A stretch of 18,418 bases of DNA from Candidatus Woesearchaeota archaeon (lineage in GTDB: Archaea > Nanobdellota > Nanobdellia > Woesearchaeales > DSVV01), in assembly GCA_016205905.1 (NCBI GenBank), contig JACQSP010000071.1, forward strand, positions 1 through 18,418. The letters are read 5' to 3'. The notes below the pieces were generated by a model, which saw nothing but the letters and a program-made list of their open reading frames with translations, was not told the DNA's origin and made no database searches. Position numbers and translations under genes: made by a program. Positions within the stretch are counted from its first letter, which is position 1; every line of letters starts with the position of its first letter. This document shows, in pieces, positions 1 to 6,387 of the stretch.

Positions 1-3
1 AAA

Positions 4-141
4 TTTGTATTTGTTTAGCATCTTCAAAATTCGTATGAAATTTTCGCAGAGGTGACATCCCCGTATGGGGCAAGTCCCCCTGTCACCTTCGCAATTAGGC
101 TAAAAATAAATTTTGACCTTATGATGCTAAACAAATACAAA
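4..141. repeat. Nested inverted repeat, outer arms 19 bp
   Basis: TTTGTATTTGTTTAGCATC at 4-22 is the exact reverse complement of 123-141. Inside it, AGGTGACA (50-57) pairs with TGTCACCT (81-88), and this inner arm encloses CCCC/GGGG (59-62 and 67-70). No open reading frame lies inside. The element ends about 24 bases before the start of the first gene, so it could be a small non-autonomous mobile element or a structured leader or terminator. The repeats are read directly; the nature of the element is unknown. Confidence 0.7.
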
Positions 142-164
142 ACAAATATTAATGAGGTGGAAAG

Positions 165-536
165 ATGTTAAAAAACTGGAAATCTGCAACAAGTTATGGT
201 GTGCTGTTATGGCTTTTGATTTTTGTCGAAGTTTCCGTGCTTATGTTTATGCCGGCATTGACTGGTAAGGAACTAACACAGAATATATTGCACATGATTA
301 TTCTGCCTGTATTGGTTCTATTCTGTGCGTGGATGTATTTCAAAAATACACCAGCGTCTGCAAAAGACGGATTTTTGCTTGGGGTATATTTTCTCGTTAT
401 TGGAACTGTCTTGGATTTATTGATTACTATTCCGTTATTTGTCAAAACATTTGATTTTTATAAAGAGATATGGCTATGGCTGGGATTCCTTGAAGTAATT
501 GTGGTGTGTACATTAGTGGGATATTTTAAGAAATAG
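165..536 (+). CDS. Small four-helix integral membrane protein, unknown function
   Basis: A 123-residue protein that I do not assign to a named family. Four hydrophobic stretches are visible, at about residues 11-31, 41-60, 69-92 and 101-119, separated by short polar loops; the protein ends in GYFKK. It has the look of a small four-helix inner-membrane protein with few charged residues, and no catalytic motif is visible. The ATG at 165 is supported by GAGGTGG about 6 bases upstream. It lies directly downstream of the nested inverted repeat at 4-141 and about 140 bases before the zinc-ribbon gene, which has its own signals. The function is unknown, but the Shine-Dalgarno sequence and codon pattern make it a real gene. 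Confidence 0.8.
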   Translation: MLKNWKSATSYGVLLWLLIFVEVSVLMFMPALTGKELTQNILHMIILPVLVLFCAWMYFKNTPASAKDGFLLGVYFLVIGTVLDLLITIPLFVKTFDFYKEIWLWLGFLEVIVVCTLVGYFKK

Positions 537-572
537 AAATTAGGAGATAACTAATTAATCGTTGATATTAAT

Positions 573-613
573 AGTTAATATTGATAATTAAGTAAAACAG
601 TTAATATTGATAA
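573..613 (+). repeat. Direct repeat of a 15-mer upstream of the zinc-ribbon gene
   Basis: AGTTAATATTGATAA occurs at 573-587 and again at 599-613, with starts 26 bases apart. A looser version (GTTGATATTAATA) lies just before. The repeats precede a TATA-like stretch (CTTAAATAAT, 631-640), so they could be paired regulator sites. The region is very AT-rich and chance is not excluded. Confidence 0.4.
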
Positions 614-679
614 AAAAAGAAAATAGTATACTTAAATAATTATCTATGATTGAAAAAGATAAGAATTGAGGGTGAAAAC

Positions 680-1105
680 ATGGCATTAATTGTTCCGGAA
701 GATACAAATGATTTATTTTATTTTACGAGAAGAAGCATTGGAGACGGCAAAGCAATGGCATGGGTTTACAAACCAACCTGCCCAAAATGCAGTAAGGCAA
801 AGATGGGCAAGCCAGTTGATGAGAAAACAGGAAAAGTAAAAATACGAGCAAAAGAATATGTCTGCCCAAGTTGCAAATATACTGCTCAAAAAGAAGAATT
901 CGAAGAAACATGCACGATGGAAATTCTATTTACCTGCCCGCACTGCAAAAAAGAAGGGGAAGCTACCACACTTTACAAGCTAAAGAGCTTTGATGGTATT
1001 AAAGCATATGTCTTTGAGTGCCCATTCTGCAAGAAAAAGATAGGCATCACAAAAAAGATGAAATCTGGCAAATCTGCAGGCGACGATGACGCAGGAGATG
1101 ATTAA
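680..1105 (+). CDS. Double zinc-ribbon protein with four CxxC knuckles
   Basis: A 141-residue protein. Four CxxC pairs (about residues 34/37, 62/65, 86/89 and 114/117) are spaced as two successive zinc ribbons, followed by a lysine-rich stretch and a very acidic C-terminal tail. Such ribbons are common in archaeal nucleic-acid-binding or transcription-associated proteins, but I do not recognise a named family. A start ten codons upstream (TTG at 650) is possible. The ATG at 680 is preferred because GAGGGTGA lies just before it and a TATA-like sequence sits about 45 bases upstream. A T-run (TTTTTT) follows within about 10 bases of the stop and may end the transcript. The gene converges on rnp4 across the hairpin element at 1203-1333. 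Confidence 0.8.
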   Translation: MALIVPEDTNDLFYFTRRSIGDGKAMAWVYKPTCPKCSKAKMGKPVDEKTGKVKIRAKEYVCPSCKYTAQKEEFEETCTMEILFTCPHCKKEGEATTLYKLKSFDGIKAYVFECPFCKKKIGITKKMKSGKSAGDDDAGDD

Positions 1106-1127
1106 AGTGGTTTTTTATTTAGTTCTA

Positions 1128-1148
1128 GGACGAAGTCACCTGTCTTAT
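1128..1148 (+). terminator. Post-stop mini-hairpin motif GGACGAAGTCAC, copy 1
   Basis: GGACGAAGTCAC followed two bases later by GTCTTAT. The first part can fold as a GAC/GTC stem with a three-base loop. The same composite, with the same spacing, recurs at 18244-18264, also about 45 or fewer bases after a plus-strand stop codon. A 3'-end role is inferred from position. Confidence 0.4.
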
Positions 1149-1202
1149 TAATTTATTTACTTTTTTATTTCCTGTTTAATTGGATACGTTCATGAAGAAA
1201 TG

Positions 1203-1333
1203 GTAAGATGGTTTGAAAGTTAGAAAGCTTGAAAGTGCGCTTTACGCAGATAACTTTTGAGCTTTCAGACTTTCAAGCTTTCAAACAGTTTCATGAAACT
1301 GTGGACTGCGTCCCACATACGAGTTGAGAGCGG
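1203..1333. repeat. Octamer-array hairpin element, copy 1 (convergent junction)
   Basis: The left arm (1203-1234) is four consecutive octamers: GTAAGATG, GTTTGAAA, GTTAGAAA, GCTTGAAA. The right arm (about 1253-1286) is the same kind of octamers in reverse complement. Between them is a small hairpin, TGCG-CTTTA-CGCA. After the right arm come a perfect 18-bp palindrome (1285-1302) and GTGGACTGCGTCCCAC (1301-1316), which is the mini-hairpin motif on the minus strand. The element lies between the 3' ends of the zinc-ribbon gene and rnp4. A second copy is at 5197-5335. Confidence 0.8.
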
Positions 1334-1394
1334 AAAATATGATTGGGAGCGGAAGAAACAGGAGAACAACAAAACAAATGCCTTTTTTATCTTA

Positions 1395-1739
1395 TCATTT
1401 AGACTTATATCCAATCCTTGTAAACTTTTTGCATTTCTTGCAGGAGTAGGTTATGGTTTTTCCAGTGAGCCTTACAGTGCAGTTCTTGCCCGGCATTAAA
1501 AAGCAGTAACAATGCTTGCAGAACATTCTTTTTTGCGCAGAAGTTAATTTTACTTTATATTTCATGGCGATTTTTCTTGCTAATTCAATATATCTATCGC
1601 TGAATCTTGAATCTGTATTGAACATTTCAACAGCCTGCTCAAAGAGTTTTTTAATGCGCTCTTTTGCTATTAATTGGAATTCCTCGGATTTCCTTTTGTG
1701 AGGATGTTTGGATTTGTGATTTGATTTGTAGCTTGCCAT
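1395..1739 (-). CDS. rnp4: Ribonuclease P protein component 4 (Rpr2/Rpp21 family)
   Basis: A 114-residue protein, the usual length for archaeal Rnp4, one of the protein subunits that support the RNase P RNA in tRNA 5'-end maturation; in archaea it pairs with Rpp29. The N-terminal basic region is followed by two helices that include AKERIKKLFEQA and RYIELARKIAMKYKV, both typical of the family. Next is the zinc-binding core: FCKHC (about residues 73-76), then a CxxC at about 100-103 in a basic context (SCKKCKKF). The ATG at 1739 has a TATA-like TTTAAA about 28 bases upstream and no clear Shine-Dalgarno sequence, so the mRNA may be leaderless. Its place in the same region as two tRNA genes is consistent with a tRNA-processing role. 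Confidence 0.93.
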   Translation of the reverse strand: MASYKSNHKSKHPHKRKSEEFQLIAKERIKKLFEQAVEMFNTDSRFSDRYIELARKIAMKYKVKLTSAQKRMFCKHCYCFLMPGKNCTVRLTGKTITYSCKKCKKFTRIGYKSK

Positions 1740-1874
1740 ATGTGTAAAGAATTTACTTATTTGTTTAAAAAGTTAGCGGAAAGAGTTTGATGGAAACGGA
1801 AGGTTTGCGGGGTGAAAACTAGGCCTAAATTTTTTATTAGTTTTGGCATTTTTTTTATAAAATTAATCTGTATC

Positions 1875-2462
1875 CTATTCCAAGCCAATTTGGGCTTTTA
1901 TTTTTTTAACTGCTTCTATAGATAAAGTAAAAAAATCTTCCAGAGATAATCCAGCCATTTCTATTTCTTTTACTTGCTCTCTGCTGCAATTCGCTGCAAA
2001 TTTTTTATCATTGAACTTTTTCTTTAACCCTTTTGCTTCCATGTCTGATATTTTTTTTCCTTTCATTAAGGCATATGCATAAATGATTCCAGTCAATGTT
2101 TCTGCAGCGATAAGACAATGCTGTATTCTTGTGTTTCTTTTTTTGTCTTTTAATAGAGGAATTTCATTATAACCATATCCGTGAGATTGCATGTTTTCTA
2201 TAAACTCAGCACTAAATCCTTTTTCTTTTAGTATTTCTACTGCCTTAATGCAATGTTCTCTCCAATCGCTTTTTGTCAACGCCCAATCAACATCATGTAA
2301 TAAACCAAGCATACCCCAAGATTCAATGTTTTCACCAAACTTTTCAGCTAAAGCCCTCATAATTGCTTCTGTTTCTAAATAATGGTTCATGTCAGAATTA
2401 GCTTGAGGCATACTTTTCAATAAACTGACTGCTTCTTCTCTTGTTATAGGTAGACTATCCAT
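1875..2462 (-). CDS. HD-superfamily hydrolase (COG2316-like)
   Basis: A 195-residue HD-domain protein. Metal-ligand candidates are H27, the HD pair at about residues 56-57 (GLLHDVDW), H69, H93 (SHGYGY) and H105 in the RIQHCLIAAETL segment. HD proteins are metal-dependent phosphohydrolases acting on nucleotides or cyclic nucleotides. The segment order matches the uncharacterised predicted-hydrolase group that I know as COG2316; the substrate is unknown. The ATG is preceded by AGGTGAG two bases upstream of the start, a strong Shine-Dalgarno. The gene begins 53 bases downstream of tRNA-Gly on the same strand, so it may be read through from the tRNA promoters or use an AT-rich promoter in the gap. 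Confidence 0.82.
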   Translation of the reverse strand: MDSLPITREEAVSLLKSMPQANSDMNHYLETEAIMRALAEKFGENIESWGMLGLLHDVDWALTKSDWREHCIKAVEILKEKGFSAEFIENMQSHGYGYNEIPLLKDKKRNTRIQHCLIAAETLTGIIYAYALMKGKKISDMEAKGLKKKFNDKKFAANCSREQVKEIEMAGLSLEDFFTLSIEAVKKIKAQIGLE

Positions 2463-2514
2463 CTTCTCACCTTGGTTTATTAACTTAAAAGATTAACTTA
2501 ACTAAAAAGTCCAA

Positions 2515-2641
2515 TGCGGCGGACGGGATTCGAACCCGTGTCCCAGCGTTTTTACATTGCTTTTATCTATGTTTTTCATCTGAAATTCATTTGATTAAAG
2601 CAAATGGCAACGCCGCATACTAACCACTATACTACCGCCGC
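2515..2641 (-). tRNA. tRNA-Gly(GCC) with a 55-base intron
   Basis: The acceptor stem (2635-2641 with 2516-2522) is a perfect GCGGCGG/CCGCCGC pairing with discriminator A at 2515. The T arm carries GGTTCGAAT. The anticodon stem is CGGCG paired with CGCTG, and the loop reads TTGCCA before the intron and A after it, giving anticodon GCC. Exon 1 is 2605-2641, the intron 2550-2604, and exon 2 2515-2549. The intron sits at the canonical 37/38 position, where an archaeal bulge-helix-bulge splicing endonuclease cuts. The mature length is 72 bases without CCA. CCA is not encoded (TTGG follows), so the CCA-adding enzyme is needed. A TATA-like TTTAAAATA (2657-2665) lies about 20 bases upstream. Confidence 0.93.
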
Positions 2642-3040
2642 GTTATATTAATATTGTTTAAAATATCGCTTGTTTATTGTTTATACGTCATATAAACCGA
2701 AGCATGTGCACCGGACCGCCCCGAAGATTAACAGCGTCAATCTCAGCTCGCTTTAATTTCTGTGTGTAACCGAGATAAACCCTGCCTACCCCAGAGATTA
2801 ACTGCGTCAACAAACATCATACTTAATTGTTAATGATTACAAACAATGGATTACCTTATTAATATTGTTTAAAATATCGTTTTATTGTTTGTTTATAATT
2901 TACTATAAACCGGAGCATGTGCATCGGACCGCCCCGAAGATTAACAGTGTCAATCTCAGCTCGCCTTAATTTATCTGTGTGAAAACCATAGTTAAACCCT
3001 GCCTACCCCATAGATTAACTGCGTCAACACCAACAAATTT
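2642..3040 (-). repeat. Tandem duplication between two tRNA genes, possible structured RNA
   Basis: Two units, about 2648-2815 and 2856-3032, are aligned almost end to end. Each has an AT-rich part containing AATATTGTTTAAAATATCG, then a GC-richer core from GCATGTGCA to TGCGTCAAC. The core is much better kept than the sequence after it. GATTAACNGYGTCAA occurs twice in each unit (2726-2740, 2796-2810, 2939-2953, 3013-3027), 70 and 74 bases apart. On the minus strand TTAATCT and AGATTGA of the two motifs can pair in both units. No reading frame of useful length was seen. The minus strand is the likely coding strand because both tRNAs lie on it. No C/D boxes were found. The RNA class is unknown. 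Confidence 0.5.
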
Positions 3041-3049
3041 AGTTTCAGT

Positions 3050-3060
3050 AACTATAAACT
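3050..3060 (-). promoter_or_regulatory. TATA-like box before the second duplicated unit
   Basis: On the minus strand this reads AGTTTATAGT. It is about 25 bases upstream of the start of the conserved core (GTTGACGC, ending near 3029), the expected distance for an archaeal transcription start. This supports, weakly, transcription of the duplicated block from the minus strand. Confidence 0.3.
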
Positions 3061-3096
3061 GCCAACTAAACTTCTACTGATTACCTGTGATTATGA

Positions 3097-3229
3097 TGGG
3101 CCCTACCGGATTCGAACCGGTGACCTCCGCCTTTCTAAGCGCTAATTAAATTGTTGAAGTTAAATACATTATAACTCATTATTTCAAGCGCATGTAAGGG
3201 CGACGTCATAGCCGCTAGACTAAGAGCCC
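3097..3229 (-). tRNA. tRNA-Val(UAC) with a 60-base intron
   Basis: The acceptor stem pairs GGGCTCT (3223-3229) with AGGGCCC (3098-3104), with two G-U pairs and discriminator A at 3097. The T arm is ACCGG-TTCGAAT-CCGGT. The anticodon stem TCGCC pairs with GGCGG, and the joined loop CTTACAA gives anticodon UAC. Exon 1 is 3193-3229, the intron 3133-3192, and exon 2 3097-3132. GCGCT just inside the 5' end of the intron pairs with AGCGC near its 3' end, a plausible central helix of a bulge-helix-bulge motif. The mature length is 73 bases without CCA, which is not encoded. The tRNA shares its upstream region with the divergent scpA. Confidence 0.93.
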
Positions 3230-3296
3230 ATGTGTATATTTTAAAGTTTTGCTTAATTAATGAATTAACCAAGTATATTTAAAGCTTTTGGAAAGA

Positions 3297-3308
3297 TTTA
3301 TATATAAA
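3297..3308 (+). promoter_or_regulatory. TATA box of scpA, leaderless start
   Basis: TTTATATATAAA is centred about 24 bases before the ATG at 3327. This spacing puts the transcription start on or next to the ATG, and it argues against the longer reading frame that begins with TTG at 3288, because that start would lie upstream of the promoter. Confidence 0.6.
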
Positions 3309-3326
3309 TGTAGGTGTTTTAGACTT

Positions 3327-4385
3327 ATGCAAGACAAATTATTTGACATGCTTTTCAAAGAGCAGGATGTTACTTGGCAGAATATTATTTTTGAAGCTGT
3401 TAAATCAGAAGAAATGAATCCATGGGATATAGACATCTCTGCGCTTGCAAAAAGATTCTTGGATATGGTTAAACAGCTGAAAGAAATGGATTTTAAGATT
3501 TCTGGCAAAATTATACTAGCAGCAGCGATATTGTTAAGATTAAAATCAAACAAGCTACTGACAGATGATTTAAGCGAATTAGACAGATTAATAGCAATGG
3601 GCGAGCAGGGAGAAGACGGGTTTTATGATGAATTAGAAGAGCAGTTCCTAGAAAAAGGCAGGGTTATAACAGATGAAGAGAAATTCAAGCTGATACCCAG
3701 AACGCCGCAGCCAAGAAAGAGAAAGGTCAGTGTTTATGATTTAATAGAAGCATTGCAGCAAGCCTTAGAAGTAAGAAAAAGAAGAGTAAAGAGATATGAA
3801 GATATGGAAGAAGTGACTATGGAAATTCCTAAGAGAGGCGTTGATATTACAGATATAATTGGCGCGGTTTATGGGCAGATACTTAATCATTTTTTCAGCA
3901 AAAGAGTAGAGAAGCTGACTTTCAGCCAATTATTGCCTTCTGACACAAAAAAAGATAAGATTTACACATTCATACCTTTGCTTCATCTCACAAATCAGCA
4001 AAAAATTGATTTGCAGCAGGAATACCATTTGGCAGAGATTGATATTTATATGCCAAAAGGAAAGGTAATTGATCCTACTAAAATAAAAGAGGAAATTGAA
4101 ACAATAAAAAGCGAATATAAAGCAAACATTGAAAAAGAAGAAGGCAATTCTGCTCTATTTAAGGAAGAATTAGATAAAACAAAGAAGACAAAGAAAGAAA
4201 CCAAAGTTAAAAAATTCAAAAAGACAGAAGAGAAAAAAGCAGAAGATAAGGAAGAAAAAAGGGATATAAAAAAAAAGAAGGTAATAGATGATAATAATAA
4301 TGAAGAAGAGAATAATCTGAAAGAAGAAGTTGAAAATGAAATCAACATAGAAAATATAGAAAAAGATGAGGAAATTAACAACTGA
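3327..4385 (+). CDS. scpA: Segregation and condensation protein A (kleisin), long charged tail
   Basis: A 352-residue kleisin that bridges the SMC ATPase heads in chromosome condensation and segregation. The N-terminal helix (MQDKLFDMLFKEQDVTWQNI), the segment NPWDIDISALAKRFLDMV and the helix ISGKIILAAAILLRLKS are the classic ScpA N-terminal features. A C-terminal winged-helix-like part follows (IIGAVYGQILNHFFSKR, then TFIPLLHLTNQQKIDLQQE). The last roughly 100 residues are a lysine/glutamate-rich low-complexity tail, which makes the protein longer than the usual 230-270 residues. The ATG at 3327 was chosen over the upstream TTG because a TATA box ends at 3308. aIF6 follows after 30 bases on the same strand. 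ScpB and SMC are not in the window. Confidence 0.9.
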   Translation: MQDKLFDMLFKEQDVTWQNIIFEAVKSEEMNPWDIDISALAKRFLDMVKQLKEMDFKISGKIILAAAILLRLKSNKLLTDDLSELDRLIAMGEQGEDGFYDELEEQFLEKGRVITDEEKFKLIPRTPQPRKRKVSVYDLIEALQQALEVRKRRVKRYEDMEEVTMEIPKRGVDITDIIGAVYGQILNHFFSKRVEKLTFSQLLPSDTKKDKIYTFIPLLHLTNQQKIDLQQEYHLAEIDIYMPKGKVIDPTKIKEEIETIKSEYKANIEKEEGNSALFKEELDKTKKTKKETKVKKFKKTEEKKAEDKEEKRDIKKKKVIDDNNNEEENNLKEEVENEINIENIEKDEEINN

Positions 4386-4415
4386 AAAACTAAATTAAAA
4401 TAACTTCTAAAGAAA

Positions 4416-5105
4416 ATGCACATCTACCAAACAAATTATCAGGGCAATCCTTATATAGGATTATTCGGATTTGCAAATGACAAGGTTTGCTTAGTTGGAC
4501 ATGGGTTTAGTAAACATGATGTTGAAAAAATAGGAAAAGCCTTGAAAATTCCAGTTTATCAAATAAGCATATGCAGCACAGGAATGGTCGGTGTTTTCTG
4601 CGCTGGAAATAACAATTGCCTTCTTGTTCCATCAACTGCAACTGATAATGAAATCAAAGAAATAAAAAAGATTTGCAAAGAAGTAAACATGGAATGCAAG
4701 GTGATTTCAACGGAATTAACTGCATTGGGTAATAATATACTGTGCAATGATAAAGGCGCATTAGTCAACCCTGATTTCAGCGCAAGAGTAAAAAAAGACA
4801 TAAGACAGGCATTAAATGTTACACTTCATCCCGGCACAATTGCCCTGCACGGAATAACAGGCTCTTTATGCGCAACCAGAAAAGATAAAGCGATTGTAAC
4901 ATCTGGAATTCTTGATAATGAAAAGGAAGAGCTAGGTGTATTGCTGGAAATAAATGAATTTACCAACGGAACCATCAACTTCGGAAGCCAGAATGTTGCA
5001 AGCGGTTTAATTGTAAATTCCCATGGTTTTATTGTTGGAGATATGTCAACTGGTGTGGAAATGACAACGATTGACGAGGGTTTGGGGTTTTTGGAAGAGA
5101 AATAA
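4416..5105 (+). CDS. eif6: Translation initiation factor 6 (aIF6)
   Basis: A 229-residue protein, close to the usual archaeal aIF6 length. It binds the large ribosomal subunit and prevents premature joining with the small subunit. The sequence shows the fivefold repeated pseudo-symmetric fold: segments such as NPYIGLFGFANDKVCLVG, CLLVPSTATDNEIKEI, LTALGNNILCNDKGALVNPD, IVTSGILDNEKEELGVLLEI and NSHGFIVGDMSTGVEMTTID. The motif TALGN...NDKGALV is highly typical of the family. It starts 30 bases after scpA with no obvious Shine-Dalgarno, so it is either co-transcribed or uses the AT-rich gap as a promoter. It converges on the gene at 5400-6299 across a repeat element. Confidence 0.96.
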   Translation: MHIYQTNYQGNPYIGLFGFANDKVCLVGHGFSKHDVEKIGKALKIPVYQISICSTGMVGVFCAGNNNCLLVPSTATDNEIKEIKKICKEVNMECKVISTELTALGNNILCNDKGALVNPDFSARVKKDIRQALNVTLHPGTIALHGITGSLCATRKDKAIVTSGILDNEKEELGVLLEINEFTNGTINFGSQNVASGLIVNSHGFIVGDMSTGVEMTTIDEGLGFLEEK

Positions 5106-5196
5106 TAAAGTTTATTTAAATATTTAAATTTAAAATGGAGAGTGTAATGATTTTTGTTTCGTTCCTGGCATGTCCAACCGATTCACGAATAAAAAG

Positions 5197-5335
5197 GTAA
5201 GATGGTTTGAAAGTTAGAAAGCTTGACAGCTTGAAAATACGACTCATATGGCGCACTTTCAAGCTTTCAGAGGTTCAAGCTTTCAAACAGTTTCATGTGA
5301 CCGTGGACTGCGTCCCACAAACGAACTGGGAGCGA
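5197..5335. repeat. Octamer-array hairpin element, copy 2 (convergent junction)
   Basis: The left arm (5197-5236) holds five octamers: GTAAGATG, GTTTGAAA, GTTAGAAA, GCTTGACA, GCTTGAAA. The right arm (5255-5288) holds their reverse complements. The 3' flank, starting ACAGTTTCATG at 5287 and running through GTGGACTGCGTCCCACA, is almost the same as in copy 1. The loop differs completely from copy 1 (contains GACTCATATGGCGC). The element fills the space between the aIF6 and cis-prenyltransferase-like genes. Confidence 0.8.
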
Positions 5336-5399
5336 ATAACATGTTGTGAGTGAATAACGACTAATAACGAGAAAAATAGATTAAAAAAGTTAAAATCAT

Positions 5400-6299
5400 T
5401 CACTTATTCTGCAATATCTTTTCAACATCATCTTTATCTATGTCTGGAAATAGTTTTTCAATAAAAAATATTTTGGCGTTTACAGAATCCCATAATAAAA
5501 CGCCTGAATACTTATGGTCTATGCCTGTCTCAATAATTATGTCTGGCGGGATAAAATACGAACTGTAAACATTCTCTTTGATAAGATTTTTATTGACTAA
5601 ATATTCATTAATATTCTCGCCTTCAACGCTGCGGATAATCAGCTTAAAAGCGTCAATAATCTCCTCTTGGCCGTCATAATTGACACAAAAATTAAGGAAA
5701 AATGAGTCATAATCCTTTGTCTTATCAATAACAGATTTAATCGATTCCACAACCATGCCGGGAAGGCCGTACCATTTCCCTAAAACTGAAATCTTTACTT
5801 TTTTATTATGAATTATTTCTTCATTTGCAAGTTTGTTAAAAAATTCTGTCAATGATTCTGTCAATTGGGTGTATTCATTTTCTTCATATTCTTCATTTTC
5901 TTCATTTTCTCCATATTCTTCTTTTTCTTTATTATCTGTTTCTTCGCCTGCTTCAAATGCTTTAATCTGATATTCTGGTTTTTGCGCTTGAATTTGTGCC
6001 TGTGTCATTGGTTGGTTTTGTGATTGAGTTTGTGCTTTTGTTGTTTGAATTAAGTTATCTGGTTCTTTTGATTTTAAATACGTTGATTCTGAAAGAATAT
6101 ATATTGTAAAAATAGGTATATCTTTTTCAATGATTAAGTTAACCAAATCAAGAATTAGTTTGTTCCTGCGCAAAAAAACTTCCTCCAAGGGCTTTTCATT
6201 TTTCTTTGCCCACTCAATAATTCCTTTGATAGAAATAACTAAATGTTTTATTTCAGCAGGCTTTTCTTTTTTCTTTAGAAAGTTAAGGACGTCGAGCAT
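5400..6299 (-). CDS. Cis-prenyltransferase (UppS) homologue lacking catalytic residues
   Basis: A 299-residue protein aligned by eye to undecaprenyl/polyprenyl diphosphate synthase, which builds the lipid carrier for glycan assembly. HLVISI (from residue 19) then KGIIEWAKK match the family's HVAIIMDGNGRWAKK block, but Asp, Asn and Arg are replaced by K25, I27 and E29. The block LNFCVNYDGQEEIIDAFK fits the NYGG region. The C-terminal block IIETGIDHKYSGVLLW fits the RTGGEHRISNFLLW block, but the first Arg is E257 and the second K263. A Q/A-rich then Glu/Asn/Tyr-rich insert of about 60 residues (about 88-145) interrupts the middle. It may be a partner subunit (as NgBR/Nus1 are in eukaryotes) or a pseudoenzyme. 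The start is ATG at 6299, with a TATA-bearing palindrome 20-35 bases upstream. Confidence 0.75.
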   Translation of the reverse strand: MLDVLNFLKKKEKPAEIKHLVISIKGIIEWAKKNEKPLEEVFLRRNKLILDLVNLIIEKDIPIFTIYILSESTYLKSKEPDNLIQTTKAQTQSQNQPMTQAQIQAQKPEYQIKAFEAGEETDNKEKEEYGENEENEEYEENEYTQLTESLTEFFNKLANEEIIHNKKVKISVLGKWYGLPGMVVESIKSVIDKTKDYDSFFLNFCVNYDGQEEIIDAFKLIIRSVEGENINEYLVNKNLIKENVYSSYFIPPDIIIETGIDHKYSGVLLWDSVNAKIFFIEKLFPDIDKDDVEKILQNK

Positions 6300-6318
6300 T
6301 AATTTATGGGAAGATAAT

Positions 6319-6334
6319 AAAGTTTATAAACTTT
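6319..6334. promoter_or_regulatory. 16-bp palindrome with a TATA box in a divergent promoter
   Basis: AAAGTTTATAAACTTT is a perfect palindrome centred about 28 bases from the ATG of the minus-strand gene (6299) and about 60 bases from the plus-strand start (6388). It reads as TTTATAAA on both strands, so it could serve as a TATA box in either direction, or as a dyad-symmetric operator covering it. The function is inferred. Confidence 0.5.
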
Positions 6335-6387
6335 GCTGTTGTTTCTCACTTTGAAATGAGTAATAAAATGGAGTAGTGTGATATTCA

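Noticed and set aside
1203..1333. CRISPR-like repeat array
   Set aside because: The 8-base units are adjacent with no unique spacers and the arms are inverted; there are no cas genes apart from a Cas4-like nuclease fold far away.
1257..1499. Plus-strand reading frame over the octamer element and the 3' end of rnp4
   Set aside because: It overlaps hairpin repeat DNA and the conserved zinc-binding end of rnp4 on the other strand, and has no ribosome binding site.
2642..3040. C/D box sRNA pair
   Set aside because: No RUGAUGA C box with a matching CUGA D box was found on either strand in the conserved core.
3288..3326. TTG start for scpA
   Set aside because: A strong TATA box (3297-3308) falls inside the extension, and the family begins close to MQDKLFDMLF.
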